8,501 nucleotides of DNA. Source: Desulfobacterales bacterium (lineage in GTDB: Bacteria; Desulfobacterota; Desulfobacteria; Desulfobacterales; C00003106). A program made the translations under genes and the position numbers. The stretch lies in assembly GCA_030672555.1 (NCBI GenBank), contig DAOVGD010000035.1, positions 1-8,501 on the forward strand, read 5' to 3'. Positions 1 through 5,649 of this stretch are shown here, piece after piece; the stretch's first letter is position 1; each line of letters opens with the position of its first letter. Below the pieces are notes generated by a model. It worked only from the letters and a program-made list of their open reading frames with translations. It had not been told where the DNA came from and searched no databases.

Positions 1-1
1 T

Positions 2-262
2 TATCCGGGCAAAAGGCTTTCCCTCCAACGCCATCAGAAAAGAAGCGAGCATTGGCATATTATCAAAGGGAATGCCGTGGTAACCCTTGATGACCAGGAG
101 ATTCCCCTTGGAAAGGGAGAGTCTGTTGACATTCCCCGCGGAGGAACCCACCGGATCGCAAACCCCGGCCAAGAAGAGGTGGTGTTTATCGAGATCCAAC
201 AGGGGGATTATTTTGGTGAAGATGATATTGAGCGGTTTGAGGATGATTTTGGGAGGGTGTGA
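2..262 (+). CDS. Phosphomannose isomerase type II-like cupin, C-terminal part (5' end outside window)
   Basis: The frame is open from the window edge to TGA at 260-262 and gives 86 residues. It shows the C-terminal cupin typical of mannose-1-phosphate guanylyltransferase/mannose-6-phosphate isomerase proteins: PGKRLSLQRHQKRSEHW near the start, then KGNAVVTL, an IPRGGTHRIANPG segment, and the family ending GDYFGEDDIERFEDDFGR. The His and Glu of the RHQKRSEHW stretch and the His of GGTHR are the expected cupin metal ligands. Proteins of this family interconvert fructose-6-P and mannose-6-P for GDP-mannose and surface polysaccharide synthesis. It may be the end of a long bifunctional ManC/AlgA enzyme or a short stand-alone cupin of about 120 residues; the window cannot decide. 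Its stop overlaps the GTG of the next ORF (GTGA). The family call is firm; the gene name is not. Confidence 0.85.
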   Translation, partial: YPGKRLSLQRHQKRSEHWHIIKGNAVVTLDDQEIPLGKGESVDIPRGGTHRIANPGQEEVVFIEIQQGDYFGEDDIERFEDDFGRV

Positions 263-654
263 TAAAGAGGGCGATTGAGAGTTTGGGGATGGAATTAGTT
301 GAAAAAGTTGGCTCAGGCATTGTAAGAATGAAAAATGCAATGAAAGAGTATGATTTAAAAGCTCCCGAGTTCGATATAGATGAAAATTGGTTTACTATTA
401 TTTTTAAACGGCCACGAATGCAGCAAATCGGAGAAAGTACGGAGAAAGGTGCGGAGAAAAGTACGGAGAAGATTTTAATCTTGATTAAAGAAAACAAAGA
501 CATTAGTGCAAGAGAACTATCAAAGATTATTGGCATTTCACAAAGAGCGGTGGAAAAACATATTTCAAATTTAAAGAAAAAAGGCCGATTGAAAAGAGTC
601 GGGCCAGACAAAGGCGGTTACTGGAAGGTCATAGAAGATGAAACTGAATTATGA
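259..654 (+). pseudogene. RecG-like/AlbA_2 transcriptional regulator, C-terminal remnant with winged helix
   Basis: This 131-codon ORF has a GTG start overlapping the preceding stop; ATG at 289 (residue 11) is an alternative. The segment LVEKVGSGIVRMKNAMKE (about residues 13-30), followed by APEFDIDENWFTIIFKRP, is the characteristic end of the ATPase-like domain of RecG-like/AlbA_2 putative regulators. Those proteins are normally about 400-500 residues long, and their N-terminal AlbA_2 and ATPase regions are absent here. A charged linker with three STEK/GAEK-type repeats (residues 60-71, from a 12-nt tandem repeat at 434-469) leads to a complete winged helix at 72-125 (ISARELSKIIGISQRAVEKH as recognition region). 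The sequence is visibly AT-richer than the cupin before it. I read it as a 5'-truncated fragment, perhaps acquired by transfer. A short DNA-binding protein that is still expressed through coupling to the cupin is possible. Confidence 0.62.
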
Positions 655-671
655 AAATCATAAGTTCCCTT

Positions 672-2495
672 TTACACCACCCTCTTAAACGCCTTTTCAA
701 TATCCCTTGTCGTCCACTCCACCCAGGTGGGGCGGCCGTGAGGACAGTGCGCGGGGAAGTTCAGCTCATCTAATTGTCTGAGAAGAGCTTCCATTTCCTC
801 GACGGTAAGCGCTTGATTCGCCCTTATGGCTCCATGGCAGGCCATCACCGCGAAACAAGTATCCAGGGCCTTTTCCATCCCTTTGGAAGAGCCTGTTTCA
901 ATCACCGTTTCCACAATCTCCATAATCAGCGGCGCAAGGGATTTTCCTGTGAGAGGTTCCGGAACCGATTTAATCATGTAGGTTCGTCCCCCGAACGGCT
1001 CAATCTCTATCCCCATTTTTGAAAAGTCCGCCAAAAGTCTTTCAATGACGGGAATTTCTCTGTAACCAAGCTCCAGGGGTTCCGGTATCAAAAGCCTTTG
1101 TGAGGCGGTATTGGATCGGCTGTAAGAAGATCTTATTTTTTCAAACAGAATCCGTTCGTGGGCCGCATGCTGATCGATTATGATAAACCCCTGCCGGGAT
1201 TCGCACACAATATAGGAATTATGAATCTGTCCTATTAGCCTGAGAGTGGCAAATCCTTTTTTTTGTGAGAGCGGCGCCTCTGCCGATTCAGCCGTCGCAG
1301 CCATAGCTGCTATGGCGAAGTCGACTTCCTCGCCTGGTCCTGCATAAGGCGCTGGTTCAGGCTCCTTTACAACCGCAATCGATGATGGTGCGATAGTCTT
1401 ATGTATAGACTGATCAAACAGCGAGGCGGTACGCGAATAAGAAGGGAGCGGTGCAACAGACCTTTCTAAGATGCTCGGCGCCGATTTTTTAATTGCACCG
1501 GGACGGTCCAACGATTTCAGGGCAGAGATGATCCCTGTAACCACTCCGTCATGGACCTGTTTTTGTGCCGCAAACCGGACCGCGTTTTTAGCGGGGTGTA
1601 CATTTACGTCAATCATCGCCGGAGGGACCCTCACAAAAAGTACTGCTACGGGAAAGACCCCTTTCATCAGCCTGCCGTGATATGCCTCCATAACAGCGTG
1701 ATCGATCACACGATCCCGGATAAAGCGGCCGTTTACGTACACATAAAGGCCGCGTTTTGTAGTGCGCGAGGCATCGGGCGCTGCCGCAAACCCGCGCAAT
1801 TGTACGTTATGGCTCTCATAATCTATTTCGCACATCTTTCCCCATAAATCGCGGCCCAAGATATCGATTACCCTGTGGGAGATGTCGGGTGTGGCTGTCC
1901 AATTTCCTATGGTCTTGTGATTGTTGATTAATTTAAAATGGATGTTCGGATAGACCAGAGCGGTTCGGGTGACACAATCGGTGATATGTCCCATCTCGGT
2001 TGGGACAGTCTTTAAAAACTTGCGCCGTGCGGGGACGTTAAAAAAGAGATCCTTTACAGTAATCATGGTTCCGACAGGCGCTCCAATCTCGGAAACCTGT
2101 TTGATCTTTCCTCCGGAAATCGCAATTCGAGTCGCTGCATCGTTTTCATTGGTTCGGGTGACCATTTCCATCCGGGAAACCGAAGCGATACTCGGGATCG
2201 CTTCCCCTCTAAACCCGAGGGTCTCTATGGCGAACAGATCTTCATCCCGCCAGATCTTGCTCGTGGCATACCGTTCCAAGGAAAGGAGCGCATCGTCGTG
2301 GGTCATTCCAAGCCCATTGTCAGAGACCCGGATCAGTTTACGCCCTCCTGCCTCTATCTCAATGACGATCTTAGTGCTTTCCGCATCAATGGCATTTTCT
2401 AAGAGCTCCTTGACCACAGAGGCAGGCCGCTCCACCACCTCTCCCGCTGCTATTTTATTGGAAAGGTTTTCAGGAAGTATTCGTATCTTTGGCAT
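672..2495 (-). CDS. mutL: DNA mismatch repair protein MutL (endonuclease type)
   Basis: MutL is recruited by MutS to mismatches and, in this class, nicks the new strand. The 607-residue protein is full length. The N-terminal GHKL ATPase shows KELLENAIDA (catalytic Glu30, Asn34), DNGLGM at 59-64, ATSKI at 77-81, GFRGEA at 94-99 and the transducer motif IDVNVHPAK at 295-303. A variable proline/alanine-rich linker spans about 330-410. The C-terminal dimerisation/endonuclease domain has the complete metal motif DQHA(X)2E(X)4E (D441 to E452), ACHGAIRA at 552-559 and CPHGRP at 584-589. The organism therefore probably lacks MutH-directed repair. The ATG is supported by the family start MPKIRILPENLSNKIAAGEV. 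No Shine-Dalgarno sequence precedes it, but a TATAAT lies 6 nt upstream (see the promoter entry). It converges with the preceding remnant, 17 nt between stops. No lesion is visible. Confidence 0.97.
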   Translation of the reverse strand: MPKIRILPENLSNKIAAGEVVERPASVVKELLENAIDAESTKIVIEIEAGGRKLIRVSDNGLGMTHDDALLSLERYATSKIWRDEDLFAIETLGFRGEAIPSIASVSRMEMVTRTNENDAATRIAISGGKIKQVSEIGAPVGTMITVKDLFFNVPARRKFLKTVPTEMGHITDCVTRTALVYPNIHFKLINNHKTIGNWTATPDISHRVIDILGRDLWGKMCEIDYESHNVQLRGFAAAPDASRTTKRGLYVYVNGRFIRDRVIDHAVMEAYHGRLMKGVFPVAVLFVRVPPAMIDVNVHPAKNAVRFAAQKQVHDGVVTGIISALKSLDRPGAIKKSAPSILERSVAPLPSYSRTASLFDQSIHKTIAPSSIAVVKEPEPAPYAGPGEEVDFAIAAMAATAESAEAPLSQKKGFATLRLIGQIHNSYIVCESRQGFIIIDQHAAHERILFEKIRSSYSRSNTASQRLLIPEPLELGYREIPVIERLLADFSKMGIEIEPFGGRTYMIKSVPEPLTGKSLAPLIMEIVETVIETGSSKGMEKALDTCFAVMACHGAIRANQALTVEEMEALLRQLDELNFPAHCPHGRPTWVEWTTRDIEKAFKRVV

Positions 2496-2530
2496 GGCAG
2501 AATTATAGTTTGAGACTGACGAGGAGTTAA
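2496..2530 (-). promoter_or_regulatory. Candidate sigma70 promoter giving a leaderless mutL mRNA
   Basis: On the minus strand a perfect -10 hexamer TATAAT (2507-2502) is preceded, after 17 nt, by TTAACT (2530-2525; 4 of 6 matches to TTGACA). Only 6 nt separate the -10 from the mutL ATG, so the expected transcription start is the A of the ATG itself. No purine-rich Shine-Dalgarno stretch lies between. This is read directly from the sequence; promoter activity is inferred. Confidence 0.45.
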
Positions 2531-2684
2531 GACTGTTCCTTTAGACAACTTATATCCAACCTACGTTAACTCGTCAATCATTTGTTATCAACAGTCCAAT
2601 GACGGCATTCAGCTGATTGCACATGTTAGTGTTCCATTCATGAATTGATAACATGGCGTAATTGTTATAGGGCTATTTTAATAT

Positions 2685-2786
2685 TCATATGCTTTCTGAT
2701 AGGGCAGGGACCAGAAGATCGGCAATCAGCCGATGAGATGCCTTCCCTCCGCTTTCGTGATCGAGAAGAATTTTTTCTGCTTTCAT
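2685..2786 (-). pseudogene. hypE: HypE, N-terminal stub (33 codons)
   Basis: HypE dehydrates a thiocarboxamide to the cyanide ligand of the [NiFe] active site and is normally about 330-350 residues. Here an ATG lies 11 nt after the hypD stop, with an AAGAGG ribosome-binding site. It opens a frame beginning MKAEKILLDHESGGKASHRL that ends at TGA after 33 residues. The ILLDHxSGGK-SH-LI-D pattern is the conserved HypE N-terminus; the usual Gly of DHGSGG is Glu here. Nothing after the stop, down to the mutL promoter, resembles the rest of HypE (no TDSYVVDP-type motif), so about 90% of the gene has been deleted. The hypD-hypE order and spacing are those of an intact hyp operon. Identification rests on a short match but on a characteristic motif in the right place. 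Confidence 0.72.
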
Positions 2787-2797
2787 GATAGCCTCTT

Positions 2798-3886
2798 TCA
2801 TGTATGATACTTATAGTAGGCCGCACATGTGCCTTCGGTTGACACCATGCAGGGGCTCACGGGATGGCCCGGCGTGCAGACCTTTTTATAAAGGGGGCAC
2901 TCTGGCGGGGTCTTCAGCCCCATGAGTATCTCGCCGCATGCACACCCTTTTGGCTCTTTTGAATCAGGGACTGAAAGATCAAATTTTTTCTTTGCATTAA
3001 AGGAATCAAACTCCTTTCGGATCTTCAGCCCGCTTCCCGGGATCGTCCCGATCCCGCGCCAGGGAGCATCGGCCGGCTCAAATACCTGGTACATGATTTG
3101 TCGCGCCTTTTCATTCCCTTCAAAAGTTACTGCCCGGCCGTATTCATTTTCGAGTTTTGCGTCTCCGGCCTCAAGCTGTTTTACCAGCATGTAGATGGCT
3201 TGCAGGATATCCGCAGGTTCAAAGCCGGAGACCACGCAGGGGATATGGTACTTTTCAACCACTGGCAGATATGCTCCGCTCCCGATTATTACAGAGACAT
3301 GGCCGGGGCAGATAAAACCGTCTATCTTTACACCCTCTGCTTTCATGAGGACAGTCAGCGCTGGCGGGACCAGTTTATGAGCGGAAAGTACGCAAAAATT
3401 TTTTAAATTTCTTTTTTCTGCCTCTATTAGTGAGGCGGCAATTGTGGGGGCAGTGGTTTCAAACCCCACGCCAAGGAAGACCACCTCTTTTTGGGGATTT
3501 TTCCGGGCAAGTTCAAGGGCATCAAATGCCGAATAAACAATCCGAACCTCTTTGCCCTCAGCCCGTTCTTTTTGTAATGATGAATGGGCGCCGGGGACCC
3601 TTAAAAGGTCTCCAAAGGTGGCCACTATGACATTTTGTATCCCGGCCAGCTTGATAAAGGCGTCGATTTCTCGCTGAGCGGTTACGCATACAGGGCAGCC
3701 CGGCCCGGAAAGGAGCGTAATGGTCTCCGGGAGGAGCGCCTTGATCCCGCTCCGAAAAATGGCCATGGTATGGGTCCCGCACACCCCCATCAAGCGGACC
3801 TTTTTCCGGCTTATTGTCTTGATCTTATCAACCATCTTGCGGGAGAGTTCCGCGTCCCTGTACTCGTCAATGTGCTTCATAGTCAT
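2798..3886 (-). CDS. hypD: Hydrogenase maturation factor HypD
   Basis: HypD with HypC forms the scaffold on which the Fe(CN)2CO group of [NiFe]-hydrogenases is assembled; it carries a [4Fe-4S] cluster. The 362-residue protein is full length for the family. Visible motifs are GVCGTH with Cys36, GPGCPVC with Cys64 and Cys67 (the conserved Fe-binding/redox cysteines), GFETTAPT at 141-148, ICPGHVSVIIG at 192-202 and GFEPADIL at 221-228. The C-terminal cysteine-rich cluster region has Cys315, 317, 330, 337, 346 and 354 in the family pattern GCACGE ... PECPL ... CTPGHPVSPCMVSTEGTC. GAGGAG 9 nt before the ATG is a good ribosome-binding site; Met3 is an alternative start. No lesion is visible, in contrast with every other hydrogenase gene here. 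With HypC, HypB, HypE and HypF damaged locally, it can work only if functional partners exist elsewhere in the genome. Confidence 0.96.
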   Translation of the reverse strand: MTMKHIDEYRDAELSRKMVDKIKTISRKKVRLMGVCGTHTMAIFRSGIKALLPETITLLSGPGCPVCVTAQREIDAFIKLAGIQNVIVATFGDLLRVPGAHSSLQKERAEGKEVRIVYSAFDALELARKNPQKEVVFLGVGFETTAPTIAASLIEAEKRNLKNFCVLSAHKLVPPALTVLMKAEGVKIDGFICPGHVSVIIGSGAYLPVVEKYHIPCVVSGFEPADILQAIYMLVKQLEAGDAKLENEYGRAVTFEGNEKARQIMYQVFEPADAPWRGIGTIPGSGLKIRKEFDSFNAKKKFDLSVPDSKEPKGCACGEILMGLKTPPECPLYKKVCTPGHPVSPCMVSTEGTCAAYYKYHT

Positions 3887-3945
3887 GTTATAGACTCCTC
3901 ATGTTAGTACAACGTAAAGGAATAAATCCGAATATCGAAATTTGG

Positions 3946-4027
3946 TCGAGTAGTCGAGTAGTCGAGTAGTCAAGTAGTCAAGTAGGTACTGAGTACTCTA
4001 CCACTTGACCATTTAACCAATCAACTA
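3946..4027. repeat. Hairpin array of 8-bp units, copy 1
   Basis: Five tandem 8-bp units fill 3946-3985: tcgagtag three times, then tcaagtag twice. A small palindrome, gtactgagtac (3986-3996), follows, then a degenerate inverted set with the same 8-bp spacing (ccacttga, ccatttaa, ccaatcaa) to about 4027. The whole can fold into an imperfect hairpin. The stop codon of the hypB-hypF remnant (4025-4027) lies in the right arm. It fills most of the gap between hypD and that remnant. Confidence 0.9.
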
Positions 4028-4321
4028 ATTTCCATTTCTGGCAATCGCCGCCGCCGCAACCGCCTGTCCCAATGATATCCCTCCGTCATTGGTCGGTACG
4101 ATACAAGGGGTGAAGACCTGAAAGCCTTTATTTGCCAGGGCCTTTATCATATTTCCGTCCAGGTGACACGCGCCGTCTGTATTGATTTGTACGGCCGAGG
4201 CCCCCGCGTGGATGATCCGTTCGGCATCAGCCGATGTCTGAATATCTCCTTCAATGACGCCTATGCGCATATTATCTTTCAGATGCTTGATAGTATTTTC
4301 AAGCAATGTGGTCTTGCCGGA
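4025..4321 (-). pseudogene. In-frame HypB-HypF chimera (deletion remnant)
   Basis: Reading from the P-loop remnant SGKTT (4321-4307), the frame continues through LLENTIKHLKD, VIEGDIQT, VQINTDGACHLDGNMI. This is the HypB GTPase (nickel insertion), including the Cys-His pair of its metal site. From about residue 55, counted from the TTG at 4306, the sequence becomes the last 35-40 residues of HypF (carbamoyltransferase): GFQVFTPCIVPTNDGGISLGQAV, then stop. HypB beyond the CHLD motif and almost all of HypF (normally about 750 residues) are missing. HypB is also cut 5' of the P-loop: the frame reaches a stop at 4349-4351, exactly where repeat copy 2 begins. A 93-codon ORF could start at TTG 4306, but it lacks the full nucleotide-binding loop. 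The minus-strand order hypB-hypF-hypD-hypE is the usual one. Both parent identities are well supported by motifs. Confidence 0.85.
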
Positions 4322-4350
4322 GGTATCTTCAATAGGAAACCCCCTTCCTT

Positions 4351-4432
4351 AGTCGAGTGGTCAAGTAGTCGAGTAGTCAAGTGGTGAGGTAGTAACGATT
4401 CAACAACTCGACTACTCAACGACTCGACCAAT
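4351..4432. repeat. Hairpin array of 8-bp units, copy 2
   Basis: Direct 8-bp units agtcgagt, ggtcaagt, agtcgagt, agtcaagt and ggtgaggt run from 4351 to 4390. After a short spacer come the inverted units ctcgacta, ctcaacga and ctcgacca (4407-4430). The arms are complementary in pattern and could form a hairpin. It separates the hypC stop from the truncated hypB end. Its right edge carries the 19-bp sequence at 4420-4438 that recurs inverted at copy 3. Confidence 0.9.
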
Positions 4433-4446
4433 TGCGAAGCTAAGTT

Positions 4447-4474
4447 AATCCGGGTCATCCTGTAAATCCTGTCT
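4447..4474. repeat. Short direct repeat of the aatcctgt type
   Basis: Downstream of hypC the units aatccgggtc, atcctgtaa and atcctgtct follow one another. Similar short 'atcctgt' repeats occur between genes in many bacterial genomes (from memory, not checked). No function can be read from it. Confidence 0.45.
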
Positions 4475-4491
4475 AAATATACAAAATCAGA

Positions 4492-4710
4492 CTACTCAGC
4501 CGTTGCCAATTCTCGAAGTAGCTTAAGAGATTCTTGCGCTTCCTCGGGATCTACTTTGTGTATGGCAAATCCTGCATGAACGATTACGTAATCTCCCACA
4601 GCCACGTCAGTGAGAAGCATGAGAGATGCGGAACGTGTCACGCCGCCAACGTCAATTGTGGCCATCTCACCATCGATTTTTGTTACCTTTGCAGGTATGG
4701 CAAGATACAT
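4492..4710 (-). CDS. hypC: HypC/HybG-family hydrogenase maturation chaperone with Cys2 replaced by Tyr
   Basis: HypC binds HypD and the large-subunit precursor and carries the Fe(CN)2CO unit. At 72 residues, length and fold pattern are normal: MYLAIPAKVTKIDG, VGGVTRSASLMLL, VGDYVIVHAGFAIHKVDPEEAQESL. The family start is MCLAIP or MCIGIP, and Cys2 is required for iron binding and for the HypD and large-subunit complexes. Here codon 2 is TAT (Tyr), one base from TGT. The ORF is otherwise open, so it is either a recently inactivated gene or a changed protein. The ATG lies 3 nt after the stop of the protease gene, which suggests coupled translation, with GAAGGAA upstream. No other in-frame start that would restore an MC terminus is visible. 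Confidence 0.9.
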   Translation of the reverse strand: MYLAIPAKVTKIDGEMATIDVGGVTRSASLMLLTDVAVGDYVIVHAGFAIHKVDPEEAQESLKLLRELATAE

Positions 4711-4713
4711 TAT

Positions 4714-5121
4714 TTATGTTTCCTTCGCTACTCTATACTTTATATTTAATTTGTCCAATTCCTTCAATACTAACTTCATCAATTCAGGGACTTTTTTCTG
4801 GACTGCCGGCGTTAATTTTATCCCCCAGGGGGAGATATCTTCCGGCTCTACGCCAAGGATAATGGTTTCAGGTGTGTTTCCAAGGGCTTGACTCAAGGTT
4901 AATGCTTCTAACAAATCGACCTGATGCAAGGAATTCTTGTACGCCACGCGGTGAGGTATGTCTTCCGCTACGAACCGGTAGAGGGTCCCTCCATCTACCA
5001 GCTCTACGTTGGCCGGGAAACGATATCTTTCCCCCAATCTTTCTATGACGCGCACCCCCACTCCCTCATCTTTAAGAAGGATGTTGCCTACTCCCAGTAT
5101 TACAATCCGTTTTGACTTCAT
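4714..5121 (-). CDS. [NiFe]-hydrogenase maturation protease (HyaD/HybD family) with internal deletion
   Basis: The family cuts the C-terminal peptide from the nickel-loaded large subunit. The 135-residue product begins in the family manner with VILGVGNILLKDEGVGVRVIE; Glu19 matches metal ligand Glu16 of E. coli HybD. It continues to VELVDGG (39-45). Then the sequence jumps directly to TLYRF and EDIP, and on to SLHQVDLLEAL with His66 (HybD His93) and LGVEPEDISPWGIKLTP. The usual segment after DGGT, including the hydrophobic strand with Asp62 of HybD, is missing: about 25-30 residues, which fits the family's 150-165 residue length. The apparent join is between the DGGT and PGT-(L/I)YRF positions, consistent with short homology at a Gly-Thr. 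The frame is kept, but a metal ligand is gone, so activity is unlikely. AGAGAGG precedes the ATG. It is followed at 3 nt by hypC. Confidence 0.88.
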   Translation of the reverse strand: MKSKRIVILGVGNILLKDEGVGVRVIERLGERYRFPANVELVDGGTLYRFVAEDIPHRVAYKNSLHQVDLLEALTLSQALGNTPETIILGVEPEDISPWGIKLTPAVQKKVPELMKLVLKELDKLNIKYRVAKET

Positions 5122-5237
5122 AGCCTCTCTTCGCTTGCAGCATTGTCTTGAAAAGTATGTTCAAGGGTTATTAGAGAAATATCCTGAATTCCCTTCCGCC
5201 TTGATCCACCAGGGAAGGAGGAGTTTATGGCTGGACA

Positions 5238-5441
5238 CTAAACAACCCTGAACTTATACGTTTCATTTGTGTTCGGATCAATTATATGGACAGCACAGGC
5301 GAGACATGGGCCAAAAGAGTGTACCGTTCGCAGTACTTCCAGCGGTTTTTTGGGATCAGCTATCGGGGTTCCTATCAATGCCTCTTCCACAGGCCCCAGC
5401 TTGTTTTTCTCACAACGCGGTCCCAGGTTCCATAGTGTTGG
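5238..5441 (-). pseudogene. [NiFe]-hydrogenase large subunit, C-terminal remnant
   Basis: Sixty-seven codons remain of a gene that normally encodes about 480-580 residues. Visible are WNLGPR, GPVEEALIGTPIADP, PLEVLRTVHSFGPCLACAVH and the tail IIDPNTNETYKFRVV. This is the C-terminal half-site of a group 1-like uptake hydrogenase. The motif DPCxxCxxH binds Ni-Fe through its cysteines, and the protease cuts after its His, releasing a 15-residue peptide here. The Asp is Gly in this copy (GGC for GAC), while both cysteines and the His are kept. There is no start codon. The frame is stopped at 5442-5444, where homology also ends, directly against the hypA fragment on the other strand. The protease gene lies 116 nt downstream, as expected for a structural-gene/protease pair. 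Confidence 0.9.
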
Positions 5442-5443
5442 CT

Positions 5444-5582
5444 ATAAAGGGGTATTGTGAGGAGTGTAAAGAGGATTTTGAATTAGAAAGATCCTGTCAT
5501 GATCTGTCCGAAGTGCCAGAGCTGGAATGTTCGCATTGAAGGGGGGCGGGAGTTGTATATAGAAGCAATAGAAGTAGAGTGA
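5444..5582 (+). pseudogene. hypA: HypA, C-terminal zinc-domain remnant with frameshift
   Basis: HypA delivers nickel to hydrogenase with HypB; it is normally about 113-118 residues. Here only the C-terminal zinc domain is left, without a start. In one frame IKGYCEECKEDFELERSC is read (first CxxC, 5456-5467). The second part, ICPKCQSWNVRIEGGRELYIEAIEVE with stop at 5580-5582, is in the next frame (second CxxC, 5505-5516). The cysteine pairs are 37 nt apart. The family spacing of 12 residues is 36 nt, so one extra base explains the break. The 5' edge abuts the large-subunit fragment, within about 3 nt. TGATG at the stop would suit an overlapping hypB start, but what follows (ATG GTG AGA GGT TGA) closes at once. 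The orientation is opposite to all the other hydrogenase genes here. Confidence 0.85.
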
Positions 5583-5592
5583 TGGTGAGAGG

Positions 5593-5622
5593 TTGACTTT
5601 TATCAGCATGTTGTGACATTAT
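5593..5622 (+). promoter_or_regulatory. Weak candidate promoter upstream of the kinase gene
   Basis: TTGACT (5593-5598) is followed after 18 nt by CATTAT (5617-5622; 4 of 6 matches to TATAAT). It lies between the hypA remnant and repeat copy 3 and could drive the kinase-regulator pair. Matches of this quality are common by chance. Confidence 0.2.
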
Positions 5623-5649
5623 CCCTTTTTTAGAACTTGGTTCGCGATT

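Noticed and set aside
655..671. Terminator between the convergent regulator remnant and mutL
   Set aside because: The 17-nt gap has no hairpin with a T run.
774..2508. Several plus-strand ORFs antisense to mutL
   Set aside because: MutL is complete and rich in conserved motifs on the minus strand; the antisense frames show no domain and follow its codon structure.
2583..2653. Perfect 9-bp inverted pair tgttatcaa ... ttgataaca in the hypE-mutL gap, with a nearby attcatgaat palindrome
   Set aside because: The arms are 53 nt apart, AT-rich, and share no centre with the inner palindrome. This is plausible by chance, and no operator or insertion-element ends could be recognised.
2922..3907. ORFs opposite or overlapping hypD, including a 74-codon minus-strand frame at 3558-3782
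   Set aside because: They are shadows of hypD: arginine/proline-rich, no recognisable motif, no ribosome-binding site.
3946..4432. The 8-bp tandem units considered as a CRISPR array
   Set aside because: The units are far too short, have no unique spacers, and reverse orientation within each array.
5122..5237. Further small gene between the protease start and the large-subunit stop
   Set aside because: No conserved frame was found; only a weak 6-bp stem and the protease ribosome-binding site are visible.
5267..5539. A 90-codon plus-strand ORF across the region after the protease
   Set aside because: Its first part is antisense to the hydrogenase large-subunit remnant and its last part is the first-frame half of the broken hypA; it is not a separate gene.
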